Source: Desmodesmus armatus (Eukaryota; Chlorophyta; Chlorophyceae; Sphaeropleales; Scenedesmaceae). From it: a stretch of 64,000 nt of DNA. Positions 45,701 through 59,009 of the stretch are shown in pieces. Each line of letters begins with the position of its first letter. Position 1 is the stretch's first letter. The translations under genes and the position numbers were made by a program. The stretch spans positions 558,001 to 622,000 of the forward strand of contig VIIQ02000031.1 in NCBI GenBank assembly GCA_007449985.2. The letters are read 5' to 3'. Under the pieces are notes generated by a model. The model had not been told where the DNA came from. It saw only the letters and a program-made list of their open reading frames with translations, and did not search any database.

Positions 45701-46007
45701 ATGAATGTTGAATCATCAAGCAATGCCACAACCTGCCCAGGCCACCTGCAGGCTCACCACAACAAGCTACTGTACACAGAGCCAGCAGCACCACCCCATC
45801 ACCAGCACCTAGGCCCTGGATCCAGCAGCAGAGTGGGCCACAAATGCATAATGTTTGACGTTCAAGTGATATCAAGGCACAGATGGGCTCAGTTGCGGGC
45901 TGATAGCGGCGGACTGCACCTAAAAATAAAACCCTGAAACCTAAAGTCAAGTGCAACAGCGACAGGCGAAGCAAGGGATGGCCATCGTCCAACAGTTTCG
46001 TAAGAAA
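39726..46007. other. Long intergenic region between H1 and the FCP1-like gene
   Basis: About 6.3 kb with no supported gene. Contents noticed: a 20-bp perfect inverted repeat at 41029-41078; a coding-like but broken minus-strand stretch at 42670-42080 ending in a good donor (cccatccacag|gtaggt); short G-tract repeats with GGGGCATTC at 44460-44600; and a TATA-like CTATAAAAGG at about 45569. Nothing else is recognisable. Confidence 0.4.
41029..41078. repeat. Perfect 20-bp inverted repeat with 10-nt loop
   Basis: Arm GGTTGGTCAGGCTGTATTTC at 41029-41048, loop cacagtgtac, then its exact reverse complement at 41059-41078. Flanks are not complementary. Confidence 0.95.
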
Positions 46008-46377
46008 GACGGTCAGTCGTGGAAGACGTGTGGGTTGATTCGCTCTCGCTCGCTCTTTCGCTTGCTTGCTACCTGCAACCCCCCTCCGCGTCAGCCTCCA
46101 TCGAACATCATTCACAGACGTTTTGCTCTTGGTGCTGTTCATTCTCGCTGTGGGTGCCCCTGTGTGCGATCCGATTGCACACACCTGATTCAGCAGCACA
46201 AGCAGCCCAGGCCCCAGGCTCCCTCACGTTTGTTTGCGCATCAGTTCAACCTACACCTGTGTGCGGCGAGAGGGCTCTGATCGGCAGTCACACAGAACGC
46301 ATCAGCTGCAATCATCGGAGCGTTCATCAGGCGCAGGCACGAGCATCCGCAGCGTGCAGTTCAGCACTGGGCTGCTC
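46008..46377 (+). promoter_or_regulatory. ATG-free 5' leader of the FCP1-like gene
   Basis: Between about 46008 and 46377 there is no ATG in any frame. It includes a CT-rich segment (cgctctcgctcgctctttcg). This is as expected for a translated leader that ends at ATG 46378. Transcript start unproven. Confidence 0.5.
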
Positions 46378-49300
46378 ATGCTGCGTGAGCTGCTCCGGTT
46401 TTCAGCACCCAGGCCACCTGTACCAGCTGGGGACACAGAGGCAGAAGGCACGATGCCACCGTCTGGGCACCTCTCAGCATCTATGCCGGTGGCTGCTGGG
46501 AGTGTGGAGCAGGCCTCCAGCTTGATCACATCATGTGCCAGGAAGCAGGCAGAGAAGAGGCGTGCAGCTGACAGCTGCCAGGGACAGACCCAGTCAGGGG
46601 CTCAGGTCAAGCGCAGCAGGGCAGATGCTGTTGCTCAGGATCAAAATCAGGACCAGGACCAGGAAGATGGCTCCACGTCTGATGTCAGCATCGATGACCA
46701 GGAAAACCTGCAACAGCTCACACGGTACCAGCAGCTGGGACAGCCACAGCACACAGTGGTGCGGGCCGCTTGCAGCACGCTGGGCCACATGCTGGCGCCC
46801 ATCGTTGGCTGGGTGCCTGCGCAGGGGCTCGACCCCCAGCTTCAGCAGCAGCTGCAGAGCCAGCAGCTGCTTGTGCTGCAGCAGCAGCAGGAGCAGGGAC
46901 AGCAGCAGCTGCTCCTGGAGGAGCCGGCTGCAGGCGAGGAAGGTTGTGCGCAGGAGGACGCCCTTGCATGGTCCGATGAGACTGTCGCCTGCAGTGAGGA
47001 GGGGCTGAACCCCAGCAGCAGCAGCGCACGCACGGTCAGTGGCCAGCCCAGCACGGCCAACACTGGCGGGCACTCCCTGCAGTCCCACCCTGCTTTGGTG
47101 CACCAGCAGCACGCTCAGCATGTACCCCAGGAGCAGGACCAGGCCACTCTGCAGCCGCAGCAGGCCACCTACTCAGTTGAGGGCACAGCCGTCACGTCAG
47201 CTGGCAACACTGCAGAGGACACAGGTGCGGTGCTTGCTCTGATCGGGCAGGCCGGCAGCACCTTTCAGGGGTCCCTTGGGCAATCATACTAGCTTGCCTG
47301 CCTCTCTTACGCTCTGTGGCTCTCACATTTAGTGCAGCCCTCTGCTGCCCGGCTGGGTGGCATTCTTGAAGCATGTCGGTATGCTTGATGGTATCTTGCT
47401 GAGCAGGGGGCCATGCAGTGCGGGCCTGTAACCTGCTGCCTGATTGGTCGGGTGCCTGTGCATATCTGGCTGCCATCTGGTTTTGCATACTTACTGCACC
47501 TGAGGCTGTGCTTCTGCTTGCATGTCGTGTTTCCATATGGGTGTTGGCTCCAACATGCATTCGGTGTCCAAGATGCATCTGTCATGAATGCGCACATGTA
47601 CCGTCACACAAGCAAGAGAGATAGCATGTGCAGTGGAAACAATTGGAACCAAACTTTACATCGGTCCCGAACATGCAGCCATGCATGGGGTTTACTCACC
47701 GCAATGCACCCTCCTGTGTTTGTATGCGCCTGCTCCTGCTGCACAGAGGATGTGGACTATGATGAGGACGAGTTTGACCCCTTCCACTTCATCAGCAGCC
47801 TGGGCCCTGTCGACCACTACGTGGCGCCCGGCCGCCAGCCCCTGCTGCCGCGCCAGACGCGCGCCTGCAAGCAGAAAACCCTGGTGCTGGACCTGGACGA
47901 GACCCTGGTGCACTCCACGTTGGACGCTGGCTACGGCGCAGGCGCAGACTTCAGCTTCCCCGTGCTGTTCAACGGCTGCGAGCACATGGTGCACGTGCGC
48001 ACTCGCCCCCACATGCAGGTGAGTGCAGAGCAAGGTTGGTGAGGCCCCCAAACAGCATCAGGTGGGGCTGAGTTGCACAGCCAGCCAGACTCGTCAAGTT
48101 CAGCTGTTGGTGGACACATTATGCTGTTCATTGCTGTAAGCATGTGTACTGCACTGCGTCGCTCTGCTGGAACCTTCTGCTGCTGTGTGGCTCTGTCTGT
48201 GTGGTTGCCGAACAACAGGCACGCATCTGACATGTCGCATACCCCCGCCGTGAACCCGCCCTGTGCTTGTGCTGCACAGGAATTCCTTGAGCGTGTGGCC
48301 GAGATGTTTGAGGTGGTGGTGTTCACAGCCTCCCAGAAGGTGAGACGACACGCTGCGCAGAGATGCTGCGCACAGAGCCTGTGCGACACTGTTATGTTGT
48401 GCTGTAAGCACTGGTGTGGCCAGGCTGGCAACAAGCTGCATCACATCCGGTACATGCATGCAGGGAGACTGCTCTTGAAAATGTGCAGCAGGTCTGCGCG
48501 CTCAATGTCCGTTCATGTTGCCCACCTCATGCATTGTGTGCTGCCGCTCCCCTCAACCCCAGGTGTATGCTGAGAAGCTGCTCAACATCCTGGACCCGCA
48601 GCGCACCCTCATCCGCCACCGCATCTACAGGGACAGCTGCGTGGTGGTGGAGGGCAACTACCTCAAGGACCTCAGCGTGCTGGGCAGGGACCTGTGCCGC
48701 TGCGCTATCGTGGACAACAGCCCACAGGTGCGCGCGCGGGCAGGACAGGGAGGGAATCAAGGGGTGCCATGGCTGTGTGGATATGGAGGGGCTTTTTCGC
48801 GGAAATCAGTGCATGCTGTGCTTGTGCGTCTGCCTGTGCCCGCCAGGTAAATTATGCCAGTGTCATCATGCCGACCAGTGTCATCGTCTACCCTGCGCTG
48901 TGCTGCGCCTGGAGACCAAAAGGGTGATGCATGTCTAGCACTAAATGTGTTAAGGTTGCTCGACAGACTCGCCGCTGCTGTTGCCCTGCAGGCGTTTGGC
49001 TTCCAGCTGTCCAACGGCATCCCCATTGAGTCATGGTATGACGACCCCACCGACAATGAGCTGCCAACACTGCTGCCCTTCCTGGAAGACCTGGCCGCTG
49101 CTGACGTGCACGACGTGCGCCCCGTCATCCAGGTGGGTACTGCTGTGTGTGACGTAGCGCAGTATACTGCTTGCGATCACAGCATGCAGGAACATCCTGC
49201 GGTCAGCAAGGGGGGGGCGTGCAGGAAAGTGCCGGACACCATGACAGAAAAGTGGAAACAGGGCCAGACACCCCCCCATCCCCCGTAAACCTGCGTTCCG

Positions 49301-50290
49301 AGGCCACGGGATGGTTCATATAGTTTATATATGTATTTATGGAAGCTTACGCACTCTTGACAGGGTGCTGCAAGCTTTTCTGAGGTCTGAACTTTGAAAT
49401 TTGATCACACATCGATCAATGCATTGTTCGTTCTGGAAGGGGCCCGAGAATGCTGAACAGCACTGGAATGAGCTGTCTATATTACTTTATGACATACCCA
49501 CACCACGCTGATGTTTCACAATAAGCAGCACCAACACACTGGGCCACTGCCCTCAACCAGCAGTCAACCGCCGCTGTGCTGCTGCCTTTCTGGGCCCTCA
49601 TGGTAGCCTGATAGGTATTGCGAAGGCACAAAAAGGGCAGCAATCGATAGCATATGATGTAAGCTTTGACATGAGCCGCATACAGCCTTTATCAGACTGC
49701 TGACAGAAAAGTTACTGAACCCTGTGCAGAAAAGTGAAAAAGCCTAGACCACCCCCCCACCCCCCCCTGCATAAACCCTCTCAGATTTCCTGCAATTTAG
49801 GTCAAATTAAAGCTGTTATTGCATATAATATACCCTGAAATTTTCAAGGCAAGGTCCGACATGGTGCTGTCCAGCACCCAGACTGCCCCCCCCCCCCCCC
49901 TGCGGTCAGGCATCTTTTCTGGACGCAGCTGTTTGCGCAAGACTCTGCACAAGGCATGTCTGCTGCATGCAGGCGGTTTGCTGTGATTGCTGGAAAGTAC
50001 GAGGCCGCAGGGATGTGTGACGCACATTTCGCTGTTCTGTGTGCCTGCAGGCCAAGTTCAACCTGGGTGCGCGTGTGGTGGAGGCCAACCAGCGCCTGGC
50101 TGCCGCAGCTGCTGCTGCCATGCGCCAGCAGCGCGCACACGAGCTGCGGGAGCAGCAGCAGGCGGCGGCGCTGATGGCACAGGTGGCCAGCGCGGCAGCT
50201 GAGGCGCTGCACGCCCACCCCAACGTGCCTGGCATGACCCTGCAGATGATGCTGCAGCAGCCGCAGCACGCGCAAGAGCAGGCCGCATGA
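46378..50290 (+). CDS. FCP1/SCP-type (NIF domain) protein phosphatase, six exons
   Basis: Exons 46378-47224, 47747-48018, 48280-48339, 48563-48727, 48992-49132 and 50051-50290 (TGA) chain in phase to 574 residues. Residues 1-280 are Gln/Ser-rich and probably disordered. An acidic patch ([11 protein letters not shown]) precedes the HAD-type catalytic core. The core motifs are [12 protein letters not shown] (Asp331 and Asp333 as DxDxT), VVVFTASQK, and CAIVDNSPQ, followed by [20 protein letters not shown]. These are hallmarks of small C-terminal-domain phosphatases that act on Ser-phosphate of RNA polymerase II and similar targets. The C-terminus is an Ala/Gln-rich helix. The start is the first in-frame ATG after a 370-nt leader without ATG. 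The last intron (49133-50050) is long and AT-richer than the others. Confidence 0.92.
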
Positions 50291-53125
50291 GCAGGCTTTG
50301 CTGGCTGACTGTGCACTCCTTAGCACAGCAGCTGTGTGGCGCATTTGTTCTGGAGCGCGCAGCGCATCATGGCATGCTTTGCTGCCAGTGGGGCTGTTGC
50401 TGTTGCAGCTCAAGGAACGGGGCTGCAGTAGGAATGAGGGTCTGCATGTACACATGTTGAGCACTTTTGTACTTTTGGGAACCGTCTGGTGTCCTGGGGT
50501 CCATTAAGGGGCATGTAGTATGAAAGTCGCACCAGGGATGTCAGCATGGTGGTGGGAGCGGAGTTGGCAAGGCCTGAAGCTTGAAGCACAATGCCTTGTA
50601 TGTAGAAAGTAGACCACGTTGTGCAGTACTGCTGCGCTTGCGGCACCTGCTGTCTCGTCAGGGCTGGGCAGGTCTGTGTGACCCTGCATTGAGCTGCCGT
50701 GCTGGGTGGCACGGAGGGATCCTGCTGCCACTTGCGACTGGGTGGGCAGAGGCTGGGTGCAGCTCGTGATTGCTGGCACAGTGGTTGGGCTTGCTGTTGT
50801 GTTGAGGCCCCCTGCAGTGCGCGCACTGTGCGCGCATGGCCGGGCCGTAGCCGTAGGTTGTTGAGCAGATATGCTAGGCAGGCGAGGCCGGTGTGGTGTT
50901 GCTGCATGTCGACGAGCTGCCCCAATGAGGCCGGTGTGAGTGTGCGTTTTCTGTGTTGGAGACGCACACTGTTGGTGATGCTTGCGTTGCAGCATCGTGG
51001 CGCTGCAGATGGTGTCTATCTGAGGGCTGCAGATTTACAAGGAAGCATTGTGGTGCTGCAGATGCACCTGCTGTTATCTCATGCGCCATTGAAGTACCGT
51101 GTCCTGCTCTCTTCTCGATCAGCAGGCCTTGCGGTACGGTGCACAGGTCCGCAACGGACCTTCAGCTTGCATGACTGTTGGGGGGGCATGCCCGCCCCAT
51201 GGGGTATTGCGTTTGGCATGTAGGTTGTTGACGGAACGTCTGGCGCGTTGCACCAAGCACTCCACCTGCCAAGGGCTTGCCAAGCGCAGCAACGCTGCAC
51301 AAGTTTGTGCTTGAGCCCTCACGCGCCATGGCCCCGCATCGCATGTTACTAGGTGTGCCCTGCTGGGCCTCGGGGTGAGGGGTTGATTGCGTGCTCTCCA
51401 GGCTGTGGCATCTGTACCATTGTTTGGGCATTGTGACTCGCTACAACTCGCCGTCAGCCCGAGTGGCGGGCAGTAACATCAGTAATGGGTGCAGTCCACC
51501 CATCGTACCACAGAGTGCAGAGAAGCCAATCCTTGCGAGGTGCGGCAGCTGATTGCCGTGCTGTTGTGGGCCCTGCCTTGGGGGGCATGCTCATCAGAGC
51601 ATCAAGATTAGTCATGTCTGTAGTGGCTTGCTTGCTTGTACTGGTTGATGTGTTTGGCGGCCTTACTGTGGCACCTTGTTGGCGGTGGTGGTCCAGTCAG
51701 GCGGGGTGGAGCAGCAGGGAGGTCTGTGGGGGAGCAGGGAGGTTTTCGCAGGGTGACAATTCACATATATCCTATGTACCTTGCGCGCTGGGTGCAGTGC
51801 GCCCACGCCCACGGGCTGTGTTGTGTGCTGCATCCAGGTGCACGTGTAGAGCAGTACATTTTGCGTTGCAGGCTGGGCTACTAGGTTGATGTGCAGGTGG
51901 CATCTGCTTGCCACATTGTATTGACAACACCGTCGCAAGGGTTGGGGTTGCATGGCATGTATCGAAATTTGGGAGTCTGTCGCGGTTGCAACTGGTGGGC
52001 ACTGCTTTTCGACTGGTGGCACAGCTTTCAAGCTAGTGCTGTATGGCTGGGTGCGCAGACTACGGACAGCTGGGATATGGAGTGGTGATTGGCTGCAACC
52101 GGGTGTGAGCCTTGCGATCAAGTGGGCTGCTGTGGGCACGGGCGGGCTATCATCAGTGGAGTGTTATGTGCTGGCAGCGTGTGCATGAGTGGCAGTGGCG
52201 GCCGCAGCGGTCATGATCAGTGGCATGCCCTGTTTTGATGTGAGGTTGAGAATCCAGGCTGGGGCTGTCTGGCCATGGCAACTGCCCCTCAAAGCGTCGG
52301 GTGTTGTTGCTGTTGGGGCCCCCAGCAGTGACGGTCATGCATAGTGTCACAGCGAGGTGAGGAGTCTCAGCAACACACCTCAGGCAGGGTGTACTTTGGT
52401 GGACAAGGGTGACTGATGTGCTGGTTGGGCTGTATCATGTGGCTCTGAGTCGTGCGTCTTCACTTTGTGGGAGGCTTGCATGGCCCACAGCCTGTGCATG
52501 TTGCAGCGCACGTCCTGCGCCTCGACAACCGTGCATCACTCTCGCTCGGGCATCCCACGCCTCTTAGCTGGTCTGCAAATGGATGTCCATGCTCTATCCC
52601 CACATCGCATACGTCTTGCATGTTGGCTGCCAACTTTGCAAACAGCTGCAGCACCTGTGTTAGCTGGGGCGTGTTGCATGCACAGTGCATCTGCCAAGTT
52701 GTCTTAGGGCTGGCCAGGCTGCTGGTCGCGTGCCATGAGGCAGGCTCGCAAGTTGTTGTGTGCCCGTCCTTTGGTGGGGTGGCCCCTCGTAGTGCGTTGT
52801 GCAGGAATGCTGGCAAGGCTGACGTTTGTATGGGCGCAATATCAATGCAGTTGTTGTTTGGCAGGTGTGCCTGCTGGCCCTGCATGTGGTGCAGTCACTC
52901 GTTTTGTGGTACAACATACTACTTTGCAAACACTCTTGGGTTGGTTGTGCAGCTTGTGTAGAGCAGGACGTGATTGCTTTTGATCGGAGTCGGCGGCCGG
53001 GTCACCCGGCGCATAATCATGCCGTCCCACACTGATGTGAAGCTGGTGAAGATGGCGTGGCTGCAGCTATGTTGTGAATGGCAGGGTGTTGTGCAGCTGG
53101 CTCCTCGAGCGACAAGCCAAAACTG
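50291..53125 (+). other. GT-rich downstream tract, possible 2.8-kb 3' UTR of the phosphatase gene
   Basis: The sense strand is GT-rich and I found no TGTAA from the stop at 50290 until 53126. No exon chain or known domain. Same pattern as downstream of 29136 and on the minus strand below 9355. Confidence 0.35.
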
Positions 53126-53130
53126 TGTAA
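53126..53130 (+). terminator. Candidate poly(A) signal TGTAA of the phosphatase gene
   Basis: First TGTAA after 50290, followed by a T run. Inferred from position only. Confidence 0.3.
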
Positions 53131-54374
53131 TCTTTTTTTGTGTGTTGGTGGCATGTGGCACAGTACAGTCATCAGGTTGGGTGGCACAGTTGCATATGAC
53201 TTGCCCGCGTTTGTGCATCTGTATATAGGGGCCTGTGCACTTTCGGGTGCTGCTTGTTGGCTGTCACATGTGTATCTTCCCTCGGTTTATACTGAAGCTA
53301 TGACTTTGAGCATCGGGTGGTTGCAGTTGTTGCAAGTGGCCTGCTGTTGCCACTGAGTGTTTGTGTTGGACGACAGAGCGCCAACTGGTGGGCGTGTGTG
53401 CGGGTTACTGCGTATGTGAGAGGCTCTGGCCATGTTGGTAGAGGATGGCACTGCGTTTGTGAGAGGCTATGGCCATGTTGGTAGAGGATGGCATTGAACG
53501 AAGATGAAGATGCGCCCAACGTGGTGCATCGCATGGTGTACCACTGACGCCTGTTGACATGTTGCATTGTAACCCCCGACACGACCACTGGCTTCCCTTA
53601 CCAGGCACAGTCAGGGTGGGCGCTGCTTTCATGCCATAGATGAACGATTGGGACAATAACGGCACTGCCAGGCGGACAGTTCCTGTGGTTGATGAAAAGG
53701 AAGACATGGGGGCTGTGCCCTGCGGAGAGCAGCCGCTGTGGCTCTGCTTACGATCGCAGAGGGTGTTTGACCCCAAGCCAAAGAAGGCAGAACCTTTGAT
53801 GACAACACCATGGCTACCAAACAATGCAGGGGTGTGCAGGGCAGCAAGCGCCTTGCACCTGGCCACTACGCACAGCATATGGATGGGCTGAGTACTGTCA
53901 AACATACCAGCTGCCAGCTATGTATGATACATAGTCCAGCAAAGTGGGCGTGGAAACAAGGTATATTCAGCTGCACGATTGTAAGGAGTGGCAGGTGGTG
54001 CTACACAATTACTGATTACTGATGCCCTATGAGCCTTGTTTGGCTCCTGAAAGGGCGATCAGGCGAGGCCCTGATCCAGTAAAGTAGTAGTAGTAGTGAT
54101 TAGACAAGACACTAGGCAGGGCACTGGCACGAGGCATGGCATGACCTCAGAGGTCAGCTGGAGCTGCTGCACGGTTGGTTGTTAGGCTTGATGCCATAGC
54201 ACAGAGCTTTCGGGGATCTTGTGTGGCAGCTTGCAGTGAAAGTGACAGCTATGCAGTTAGCAGTCGATCAGCAGCGTTACTGCGGTATCTCGCGCCCATT
54301 GTGTACACCTCAGTCTCCCAACTCTGGGCTCTGCAACACACGTCCCTTTTGCAACTGACTTGACAGCTCCTGAC
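53131..54374. other. Spacer before the second histone cluster
   Basis: Besides the 43-bp direct repeat it has overlapping open frames on both strands at 53400-53900 (minus SHGVVIKGSAFFGLGSNTL; plus MNDWDNNGTARRTVPVVDEK) that I could not assign, and a short TAG run near 54087. Confidence 0.35.
53416..53496 (+). repeat. 43-bp direct repeat, two copies
   Basis: Copies at 53416-53454 and 53459-53496 share ggccatgttggtagaggatg and gtgagaggct with two or three substitutions. Confidence 0.85.
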
Positions 54375-54802
54375 ATAGGTTGACACAGACCACAGGCCGT
54401 GCACTGTGTCCAATCTCTTGCCCTGCTACTGGTCAGCATCCCTTGATTTTGGCAGCGACCAGGTGCGGGTGCCTTTCCATGCCAATGCTGCTCATCAGGT
54501 GTAGGACTTGTGCTTCCTTTGACTACCAGATTGCAGCAACTTATGGCTTTATCAATTGAGACAGCCTGCATCTCCGAAGAAATGTCAGCATTTCAAACAC
54601 GCGCCGGCAAGACAAGCACAGCTGTCACACATTGCTGGGCTGCTGCTCGATAAAGGATCTGCTGCCTCAAACCAAGTAACAGCAGAGCCACATCAAACAT
54701 GCCTCATGGAAGACAAGATGTCGCACACTGCTGCTTGATGACTCAGATAACTGCCGAAAACAAGCGAGCAAGGACCCAACAGATCTTTCCATATGGTATG
54801 GT

Positions 54803-54818
54803 GGTGTCGAGAGACACC
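54803..54818 (-). terminator. H4: Histone 3' stem-loop of H4 copy 2
   Basis: Same as copy 1 on the opposite strand, with TGGAAAGA downstream. Confidence 0.93.
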
Positions 54819-54912
54819 ATTTTGGGTGGGGTTGCTAGACTGCTGCTGCCTGGCCAAGTGGGCACTCAGCCAGGCATCAGCAGCCAGAACAGCACAGGGG
54901 ATGTGCTGCTGC

Positions 54913-55885
<973 letters not shown>

Positions 55886-55984
55886 GCAGCTTCCTGAAGC
55901 TGCTGCTGTCTGGGCACCTGCAGCTGGCAGCAGCACCACTGCTGCTGCTGGCTGTGGGTGACCAGTAGCAACCCCACCCAAAAT

Positions 55985-56000
55985 GGTGTCTCTCGACACC
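55985..56000 (+). terminator. H3: Histone 3' stem-loop of H3 copy 2
   Basis: CACCCAAAAT-GGTGTC-TCTC-GACACC then ACCATACCCAC and TGGAAAGG. Confidence 0.93.
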
Positions 56001-56020
56001 ACCATACCCACTGGAAAGGG

Positions 56021-57742
56021 AAGCCTGGCTGATATGAATGTGGATGCACATTGTCAGCAGCAGCTTCGCGATCACTGTCAATCATTGCCCTCAGTGTAAA
56101 TCACCACATTATAACTGATGAGCAGCCCCTGTCCATGCTGACCCTCAACTGCATTGTGAGATAACAAACCACTGCTGCTGCGCCAACTGCTGCCTAGCTA
56201 TGTGCTTGCGGTCCATCCTGCCTGCAGGATGCAAACCTGGTGAAGACATTGCTGCGTCGGTGTATTGTTTCGCAACTGGACACTGTACAGATGCAGTCAC
56301 CCTGAATGGGGAAGAATAGCACACACATCATGAAGCAGTGGTGAAAGAGGCAACACATCCGATAGACAGCGTCTGTCCTGTATGTCAGTGTCTTGAGTTG
56401 ATGGCTCGCAGCAGTAGCAGCATGCACGTACTGTAGAAGCTTGTGGTGACCGCCCGAGGGAGTTGCTGCACTCAAGGATAGTTCTGTGACCCCTACCAGG
56501 TACATTACAATGTGCACAGCCAACCACCACCACAGCGCACAAAGTCAAGTGAATGCAGCCAGGCAGTAAGTTGCGCGCCATGTCAATACAAAACAGCCAG
56601 ACAGACAGACACAGATTGCTGCTACAGGCTGCTACAGGCTGCCTTGATTGTTGGTCAATGTGACCAGCCCCACAAATCACGGCAGGCATTCTTGGTGCTG
56701 TGCAAGCATCGTCTTTTGCTGTGGATATCTGATAGCACAGGTTGAGCCAGACGTATCTGCAGCGTTGGCTTTGACATATGGAGACAGGCTCATGGTATGT
56801 TCTCATGCTCTCAGGGCTTTTGCCATGACGGCTGAGACTTTTTGATTTCAGTCACAGCCATGGTGAATAGCTCCAGGGGGACAGCCTCCCACACGGTATG
56901 AGTTGCAACTTGGCAAACAAGGCTGAGAACAAGGCGGATGTCAAGGATCTTGCTGCACAGCAGCTGAAGGCTTCGCATAATTGGGTGGCTGTAGTGCCAC
57001 AAGTACTTACTGTAGCATGACTGCTTGGCGCTGACGCTGCCCATGTAAACTTGCACCACTGATGAGCCATGTGCTGCTTGTTCCACTATCGCACTGCTGC
57101 ATACGAGTGTGCCTTGAAACAACAACACCAGGCGGCTACATCGAACGAAACAAGCTCAGCGATCAGTGTTGCACACCGACAGTGGCCCAATCCTCTGATG
57201 CAAGTTGGCATTGCATGCCTGTTCATCATCTTTAGGTAGCACTGTTCAAGCATCTACTCACCCTATGCTGCGAGCAGGTGGTGAGTATGTTGGTGGCGCC
57301 TTGAGTTGCAAGGGCGGGCCATGAATTGGGTCTCGGGGCTTGCTTTGGGTCAGCTGGGCCCTCCTCTTTGAACCAACGTGTCCTTTGCATACGATGTAAT
57401 CAGGAGCCACGCCTGCCGTGCATCAAGGCGGCTGGTGTGTGCCTGACCAGGCTCAATCCTGTCCCACCAACAAGTTCCGCAATGTGTACTGCCTGTTGTC
57501 ACCTATTCAACTAGGACCATCAGCTACCCATTTACCCCTGACCATCACCGCAACTGTCATCTACGTCTTTCAAAAGGCATGCCAGCATGCTAGTTTTAAT
57601 TTTGCAATCAGCCTGCTGTTGAGTGCTGTGCTCAGCTGCTATGCCAAAGGGGCTCTACTGCCTGATGTGCTATGTTGTGCTGGACCACCAACAACAGTCA
57701 TGCGGACAACAAACTGCACCTGCCTGCCACCAACAACAACAA
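56021..57742. other. Spacer between H3 copy 2 and H2B copy 2
   Basis: About 1.7 kb; nothing recognisable. Confidence 0.5.
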
Positions 57743-57761
57743 CCTTTCCAGTGGGTTTGGT

Positions 57762-57777
57762 GGTGTCGAAAGACACC
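57762..57777 (-). terminator. H2B: Histone 3' stem-loop of H2B copy 2
   Basis: Minus strand GGTGTC-TTTC-GACACC, with TGGAAAGG downstream. Confidence 0.9.
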
Positions 57778-57828
57778 ATTTTGGGTGGGGTGCAGCAAGG
57801 TACACAAGGTACTGCTGCTGCTGCCTGC

Positions 57829-58194
57829 TTAGGCGGAGGTGAACTTGGTCACGGCCTTGGTGCCCTCAGACACGGCGTGCTTGGCCAGCTCTCCGGGCAG
57901 GATCAGGCGCACAGCGGTCTGGATCTCGCGGGAGGTGATGGTGGGCTTCTTGTTGTACCTGGCCAGGCGGGATGCCTCGCTGGCAATCTTCTCAAAGATG
58001 TCGTTGATGAAGGAGTTCATGATGGACATGGCCTTGGAGCTGATGCCAGTGTCGGGGTGCACCTGCTTGAGCACCTTGTAGATGTAGATCTTGTAGGTCT
58101 CGGCCTTGGACACCTTCTTCTTCTTCTTGGCGTCAGTGGTCTTCTTGGCAGGAGCCTTGGCAGGGGCCTTCTCGGCAGCCTTGGGAGGGGCCAT
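57829..58194 (-). CDS. H2B: Histone H2B, copy 2
   Basis: 121 residues, protein identical to copy 1 at 31155. A few silent changes separate the two, for example in the codons for Ala and Val near 57972 and 58110. Divergent partner of H2A at 58481. Confidence 0.98.
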   Translation of the reverse strand: MAPPKAAEKAPAKAPAKKTTDAKKKKKVSKAETYKIYIYKVLKQVHPDTGISSKAMSIMNSFINDIFEKIASEASRLARYNKKPTITSREIQTAVRLILPGELAKHAVSEGTKAVTKFTSA

Positions 58195-58480
58195 GATTGC
58201 TTGTTGGTGGAGCGAGTGTGAAGGCGTAGAAGTCAGTAAGAGCGATTGTGGGGCTGATGGTGCAGCGCGAGAGGCTTTATAGTCGTGTTGCGGTGAGACT
58301 CAAACTGCCTCGACTCGGACTCAGACTCAGAGTTGAGTCTGAGGCGTTGTTGTGCTCGCAGGGCCCGGCCGTCTGTCTATAAAAGGGCGTTGTGAGGCCT
58401 TCTATAGACATATCAAGCTTACTGACAACCAACACTCCCCACTTCCCCACTTCCCCTCACCCTCAACAACAGCAACAACC
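58195..58480. promoter_or_regulatory. Divergent H2B/H2A promoter, copy 2
   Basis: As copy 1 but with two rather than three GACTCAG units (about 58314-58345). TATAAAA for H2A at about 58379-58385; TATAAA for H2B on the minus strand at about 58276-58281. Confidence 0.8.
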
Positions 58481-58870
58481 ATGTCTGGTGGTCGTGGCAA
58501 GGCAGCAGGCAAGGCCAAAGGCAAGGCTGTGTCCCGCAGCAGCAAGGCCGGCCTGCAGTTCCCCGTGGGTCGTCTGGCCCGCTACCTGAAGAAGGGTCGC
58601 TATGCTGAGCGCATTGGAGCTGGTGCCCCCGTGTACCTTGCTGCCGTGCTGGAGTACCTGGCCGCTGAGCTGCTGGAGCTGGCAGGCAACGCTGCCCGTG
58701 ACAACAAGAAGAACCGCATCATCCCCCGTCACCTCCAGCTGGCAATCAGGAACGACGAGGAGCTGAGCAAGCTGCTGGGCACAGTGACCATCGCCAGCGG
58801 TGGTGTGCTGCCCAACATCCACGGTTCCCTGCTGCCCAAGAAGAGCAAGGGCAAGGCTGATGCCGAGTAA
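58481..58870 (+). CDS. H2A: Histone H2A, copy 2
   Basis: 129 residues, protein identical to copy 1 at 31817, same leader and start context. Followed by a stem-loop at 58965. Confidence 0.98.
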   Translation: MSGGRGKAAGKAKGKAVSRSSKAGLQFPVGRLARYLKKGRYAERIGAGAPVYLAAVLEYLAAELLELAGNAARDNKKNRIIPRHLQLAIRNDEELSKLLGTVTIASGGVLPNIHGSLLPKKSKGKADAE

Positions 58871-58964
58871 ACAAGCAGCATCCCTGCTGCTGGGGCGCGG
58901 CAGTGTTGGCAGCACCACCATGGGCTGCCAGCACTGCTGCTGATGCCCCACCCCCACCCAAACT

Positions 58965-58980
58965 GGTGTCTCTCGACACC
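58965..58980 (+). terminator. H2A: Histone 3' stem-loop of H2A copy 2
   Basis: GGTGTC-TCTC-GACACC, then ACCACACTCTA and TGGAAAGG. Confidence 0.92.
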
Positions 58981-59009
58981 ACCACACTCTATGGAAAGGA
59001 CCCTGGGGT

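Larger units (their letters stand above)
57743..59009 (+). repeat. H2B/H2A module, second copy (direct duplication)
   Basis: Matches 31069-32337 in the same orientation. Homology ends at or just past the TGGAAAG box on each side. Small indels distinguish the promoters: one ACTCAG unit fewer and a short deletion after the H2B TATA box. Confidence 0.88.

Noticed and set aside
45920..45950. Telomere-like aaaaccctgaaaccta
   Set aside because: Only one imperfect unit; algal telomere repeats would be in tandem.
53405..53905. Overlapping 166-aa minus and 83-aa plus open frames
   Set aside because: Neither could be tied to a start context, splice sites or a family; they cover a direct repeat. Strand cannot be decided.
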